Origin: an uncultured Clostridia bacterium
Lineage (GTDB): Bacteria; Bacillota; Clostridia; Oscillospirales; Ruminococcaceae
Length of the DNA: 5,917 bases
NCBI GenBank assembly: GCA_945910715.1
Contig: CAMDZU010000093.1
Location: 1-5,917 of the forward strand
Reading direction: 5' to 3'
The notes under the pieces are model-generated. The model was not told the origin of the DNA, did no database searches, and saw only the letters and a program-made list of their open reading frames with translations. The translations under genes were made by a program, and so were the position numbers. Of the stretch, positions 3,130 through 5,917 are shown piece after piece (position 1 is the first letter of the stretch; each line of letters opens with the position of its first letter).

Positions 3130-5700
3130 ATGAAGATTATAGTTATCGGAGGCGTTGCCGCAGGAACAAAGGCGTCGGCTAAGCTTAAAAGGGAAGACCG
3201 CTCCGCTGCGGTTGATATTTACACAATGAGCAGCGATATTTCCTATGCGGGTTGCGGACTGCCTTATTATGTAGGCGGCGATATTGAAACGAGAGAGGAG
3301 CTTATTGTAAATTCTCCCGAAAAGTTTTCCTCATTGACGGGGGCTTACGTCCATACGGCACAGGAGGCTGTAAGGGTTGACCCTGCCGCAAAAACGGTTG
3401 CCTTCCGTGATTTGCGGAACGGCTCTGAATACACCGAATCCTATGATAAGCTTATAATTTCTTCGGGCGCAGTGCCCATTATTCCGCCTATTGACGGTGT
3501 AAAGCTCAAAGGCGTATTTACAGTAAGAACTCCTGACGACGCTATTGCAATACGGGAATATATAGAGAAAAACGGCTGCAAAAAGGCGGTTGTTATCGGC
3601 GCAGGCTTTATCGGAATGGAAATGGCTGAAAACCTTGCCGCACAACGTCTTTCCGTTACGGTAGCGGATATGGCGCCGCAAATTCTGCCGGGTATTCTTG
3701 ACCCCGAAATGGCCGGCTATGCCGCAAGAGAGCTTCGCAAGGGCGGACTTAAAATAATGACGGGAACGTCCGTTTCCTCCATAAACGGAGAAAATGGAGT
3801 AAGCTCTGTTACAACTGCTTCGGGCGAAATTCCTGCCGACCTTGTAATACTCAGCGTTGGTATCCGTCCGTCAACTGCTTTCCTTGAGGGAACGGGAATT
3901 GAAACCGAAAAGGGTGCAATAGTTGTTGACGAGTATCAGAAAACAAGCCTTGAGGATATTTATGCAGTTGGTGACTGCGCCGTTGTGAGAAACCGCATTA
4001 CAGGCGGCAGACAGTGGTCGGCTATGGGCTCTACCGCAAATATAACCGCAAGATGTCTTGCAAAAACACTTACGGGTAATGACAGCATTTACGGCGGCTG
4101 TCTTGGAACAGGCGTTGTAAAGCTTTCGGACAGTTTAAGCGCAGGCAGAACAGGTCTTTCCGAGGAGCAGGCTGCAAAGGCAGGCTACGACGTTGTAACG
4201 GCACTATGCGTAACCGACGACAAAGCCCATTACTACCCCGATTCCTCAACCTTTATCACAAAGCTTATTGCCGACAGAAAAACCGAAAAGCTCCTTGGTA
4301 TGCAGGTGCTTGGTAAGGGCGCTGTGGATAAAATGACGGATATTGCCGTCGTTGGCATTTCGGCAGGACTTAAAATAAGCGATTTCGATACGCTGGATAT
4401 GGCTTATGCGCCGCCATTTTCAACTGCAATTCACCCCTTTGTGCAGGCGTGCTGTGTAATGGAAAATAAGCTCAGCGGCGCTTTTGAAACCTTTACTCCT
4501 GCTGATTATCTTGCAGGCAAGGCAAAGGACTACCGAGTTATTGACGTTCAGCCTGCTCCAACCATTTTCGGCGCAAAGTGGGTTGATTTAGGCAAGGTGA
4601 ACGGGGAGATTGAGGGAATCGCCAAGGACGAAAAGCTTCTCCTTGTCTGCACAAAGGGCAAGAGAGCCTATTTCCTCCAGAACAGACTTAAATATTACGG
4701 CTACACAAATACAAGAGTGCTTGAGGGCGGCGTTTTCTTCAACAGCGTAAAGGTAGATAATCCCGCAGGAAAGCTTTCTCCCGAGGAAATAAAGAGAGTA
4801 AAGGCTCTCGGCTGTTTGCAGGACAAGCGCTATCCCGACGTGTTCAACGTCCGTGTAATTACCAAAAACGGCAAAATTACCGCCGCAGACCAGTACGCAA
4901 TTGCAAAGGCGGCTGAAAAATTCGGCAGCGGCGAGGTGACTATGACCTCCCGTCTTACCCTTGAAATTCAGGGCGTGCATTATAAGGATATTGAGGAAAC
5001 AATCGCTTTCCTTAATGAAAACAACCTGCTTACAGGAGGCACAGGCTCTCTTGTACGTCCCGTTGTTTCCTGCAAGGGTACGACCTGCCAGTACGGTCTT
5101 ATCGACACCTTCGGGCTCAGCGAGAAAATCCACGAGCGCTTTTATCTTGGCTATCACAATGTTACCCTGCCGCACAAGTTCAAGATTGCGGTTGGCGGCT
5201 GCCCCAACAACTGCGTAAAGCCTGACCTTAACGACCTCGGCATTGTGGGACAGCGTGTTCCCGTTGTGAACAGCGAGCTGTGCAAGGGCTGCAAAAAGTG
5301 TCAGGTTGAGCAAAACTGTCCTATTAAATCCGCTAAGCTTACCGACGGCAAGCTTGTTATCGGCGCAGACTGCAACAACTGCGGACGTTGCAGAGGTAAA
5401 TGTCCGTTTGGCGCAATTCCCGAATATACCGACGGCTACAAGGTTTATATCGGTGGAAGATGGGGCAAGAAATTTGCAAACGGCAGACCTCTCGATAAGA
5501 TTTTCACTTCCGAGGAAGAGGTTATGGAGCTTATTGAAAACGCAATTCTCCTTTTCCGTGACGAGGGAATTTCCGGCGAGCGTTTTGCTGATACTATTGC
5601 AAGATTAGGCTTTGATTATGTTCAGGACAAGCTTCTTAACAAGAAAATAGACAAGTCAGCCGTTCTTGGCAAAACCGTAAAGGGCGGAGCTACCTGCTGA
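3130..5700 (+). CDS. CoA-disulfide-reductase-like flavoprotein fused to rhodanese and AsrC-like siroheme/[4Fe-4S] module
   Basis: 856 residues in one uninterrupted frame, cytoplasmic. Residues 1-445 are a pyridine nucleotide-disulfide oxidoreductase of the CoA-disulfide/persulfide reductase group: FAD motif IGGVAAGT (6-13), redox Cys42 in ISYAGCGLPYY, NAD(P)H motif VIGAGFIGMEMAENL (155-169), second FAD motif DIYAVGDCA (276-284), and dimerisation domain with Tyr426 in MAYAPPF. Residues about 457-545 are a shortened rhodanese domain with active-site loop CTKGKR (Cys507). Residues about 565-856 match single-repeat sulfite reductases such as AsrC: C648-x4-C653 and C691-x3-C695 (GGCPNNCVKP) for the siroheme-linked cluster, an inserted two-cluster ferredoxin (C718, 721, 724, 730; C748, 751, 754, 758), and the GGRWGKK tail. 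CoADR-rhodanese fusions are known; the added module suggests NAD(P)H-driven reduction of sulfite, nitrite or sulfane sulfur. Substrate unproven. It is coupled to the downstream transporter gene. Confidence 0.93.
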   Translation: MKIIVIGGVAAGTKASAKLKREDRSAAVDIYTMSSDISYAGCGLPYYVGGDIETREELIVNSPEKFSSLTGAYVHTAQEAVRVDPAAKTVAFRDLRNGSEYTESYDKLIISSGAVPIIPPIDGVKLKGVFTVRTPDDAIAIREYIEKNGCKKAVVIGAGFIGMEMAENLAAQRLSVTVADMAPQILPGILDPEMAGYAARELRKGGLKIMTGTSVSSINGENGVSSVTTASGEIPADLVILSVGIRPSTAFLEGTGIETEKGAIVVDEYQKTSLEDIYAVGDCAVVRNRITGGRQWSAMGSTANITARCLAKTLTGNDSIYGGCLGTGVVKLSDSLSAGRTGLSEEQAAKAGYDVVTALCVTDDKAHYYPDSSTFITKLIADRKTEKLLGMQVLGKGAVDKMTDIAVVGISAGLKISDFDTLDMAYAPPFSTAIHPFVQACCVMENKLSGAFETFTPADYLAGKAKDYRVIDVQPAPTIFGAKWVDLGKVNGEIEGIAKDEKLLLVCTKGKRAYFLQNRLKYYGYTNTRVLEGGVFFNSVKVDNPAGKLSPEEIKRVKALGCLQDKRYPDVFNVRVITKNGKITAADQYAIAKAAEKFGSGEVTMTSRLTLEIQGVHYKDIEETIAFLNENNLLTGGTGSLVRPVVSCKGTTCQYGLIDTFGLSEKIHERFYLGYHNVTLPHKFKIAVGGCPNNCVKPDLNDLGIVGQRVPVVNSELCKGCKKCQVEQNCPIKSAKLTDGKLVIGADCNNCGRCRGKCPFGAIPEYTDGYKVYIGGRWGKKFANGRPLDKIFTSEEEVMELIENAILLFRDEGISGERFADTIARLGFDYVQDKLLNKKIDKSAVLGKTVKGGATC
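5686..5689 (+). promoter_or_regulatory. Ribosome binding site of the substrate-binding lipoprotein gene
   Basis: GGAG, inside the last codons of the fusion gene, lies ten bases before the ATG at 5700. Spacing is slightly long, consistent with start-stop coupling helping initiation. Confidence 0.5.
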
Positions 5701-5917
5701 TGAGAAGAGTATTGGCTATGGCTCTTGCGGCGGTGATTATGGCGTTATGCGGCTGCTCCGCCGCTCCGGATACGACAGAAAACAGCGCCGACGCAGTTAT
5801 CTTTACCGACGCACTGGGCAGAGAGTTTTCTGTGAAACACAATCCGCAGCGGCCAGCCGCACTTATAGGCAGCTTTGCCGACGTGTGGCAGCTTTCGGGA
5901 GGAACTGTCTGTGCCGC
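5700..5917 (+). CDS. ABC transporter substrate-binding lipoprotein (FecB/BtuF/TroA-like), N-terminal part
   Basis: The start ATG shares one base with the fusion gene's stop (TGATG); the frame stays open to the window edge, giving 72 residues. It opens with a lipoprotein signal peptide: basic MRR, a hydrophobic stretch, and the lipobox LCGC, with Cys19 as the predicted lipidated residue. After a short linker comes VIFTDALGREFSVKHNPQRP (residues about 33-52) and ALIGSFADVWQLSGG (54-68). This is the opening pattern of the periplasmic-binding-protein PF01497 group, which delivers iron-siderophore, haem, corrinoid or related ligands to FecCD-type permeases. The ligand cannot be told from this part. 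Permease and ATPase genes would be expected beyond the window. The start is preferred over an in-frame ATG at 5718 because it gives the charged n-region and the overlap. Confidence 0.87.
   Translation, partial: MRRVLAMALAAVIMALCGCSAAPDTTENSADAVIFTDALGREFSVKHNPQRPAALIGSFADVWQLSGGTVCA

Noticed and set aside
4588..5313. 241-codon open frame on the minus strand
   Set aside because: It lies antisense to the conserved siroheme and ferredoxin region of the fusion gene and resembles no family; a shadow of biased codon use.

Overview
The window looks like chromosomal DNA from an anaerobic Bacillota, most likely a gut-type clostridium (Oscillospiraceae/Ruminococcus-like). The grounds are purine-rich Shine-Dalgarno sites, sigma-A-type promoters with AT-rich spacers, a small alarmone synthetase, a MerR regulator with a GyrI-like domain, and a Cys-rich oxidoreductase with siroheme and ferredoxin modules suited to anaerobic metabolism. 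The taxonomic placement is inferred from style and family distribution, not from a marker gene.

Layout. (1) Positions 1-1208, rightward: the C-terminal end of a RelA/SpoT-type small alarmone synthetase overlaps by ATGA an alpha/beta hydrolase of the monoacylglycerol-lipase/S33 type. A strong bidirectional hairpin terminator (1235-1268) closes this unit. (2) Positions 1297-2852, leftward: a DinB-like four-helix-bundle protein with its own extended -10 promoter, and upstream of it a MerR-family regulator. The two are separated by a hairpin terminator. The merR promoter has a 19-bp spacer carrying a dyad, the hallmark of MerR control, so autoregulation is likely. (3) Positions 2853-3129 are the divergent control region. 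It holds the merR operator-promoter, a weak rightward promoter candidate, a possible 23-codon leader ORF with a very good ribosome binding site, a strong TTGATT-17-TATAAT promoter, and an 11-bp stem-loop in the leader of the next gene. (4) Positions 3130-5917, rightward: an 856-residue fusion enzyme, translationally coupled (TGATG) to the start of a lipoprotein substrate-binding protein of a metal/siderophore/corrinoid-type ABC importer, which runs off the window.

The centrepiece is the 856-residue protein. One polypeptide carries a coenzyme A-disulfide-reductase-like flavoprotein (FAD, NAD(P)H and an active-site Cys), a rhodanese-like domain with its active-site Cys, and a C-terminal AsrC-like sulfite/nitrite-reductase module with a Cys-x4-Cys...Cys-x3-Cys cluster site and two ferredoxin [4Fe-4S] motifs. 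The architecture suggests an NAD(P)H-driven chain in which electrons pass from FAD through iron-sulfur clusters to a siroheme, with the rhodanese handling persulfide sulfur. That is an inference: neither substrate nor cofactor content can be read from sequence. Co-expression with an iron- or tetrapyrrole-type importer would fit an enzyme needing iron and siroheme, but the ligand of that importer is unknown.

No RNA genes, insertion sequences, CRISPR arrays or phage genes were seen. The other long open frames (for example 330-1073 minus, 2229-2762 plus, 4588-5313 minus) lie antisense to or inside well-recognised genes and are treated as non-coding.
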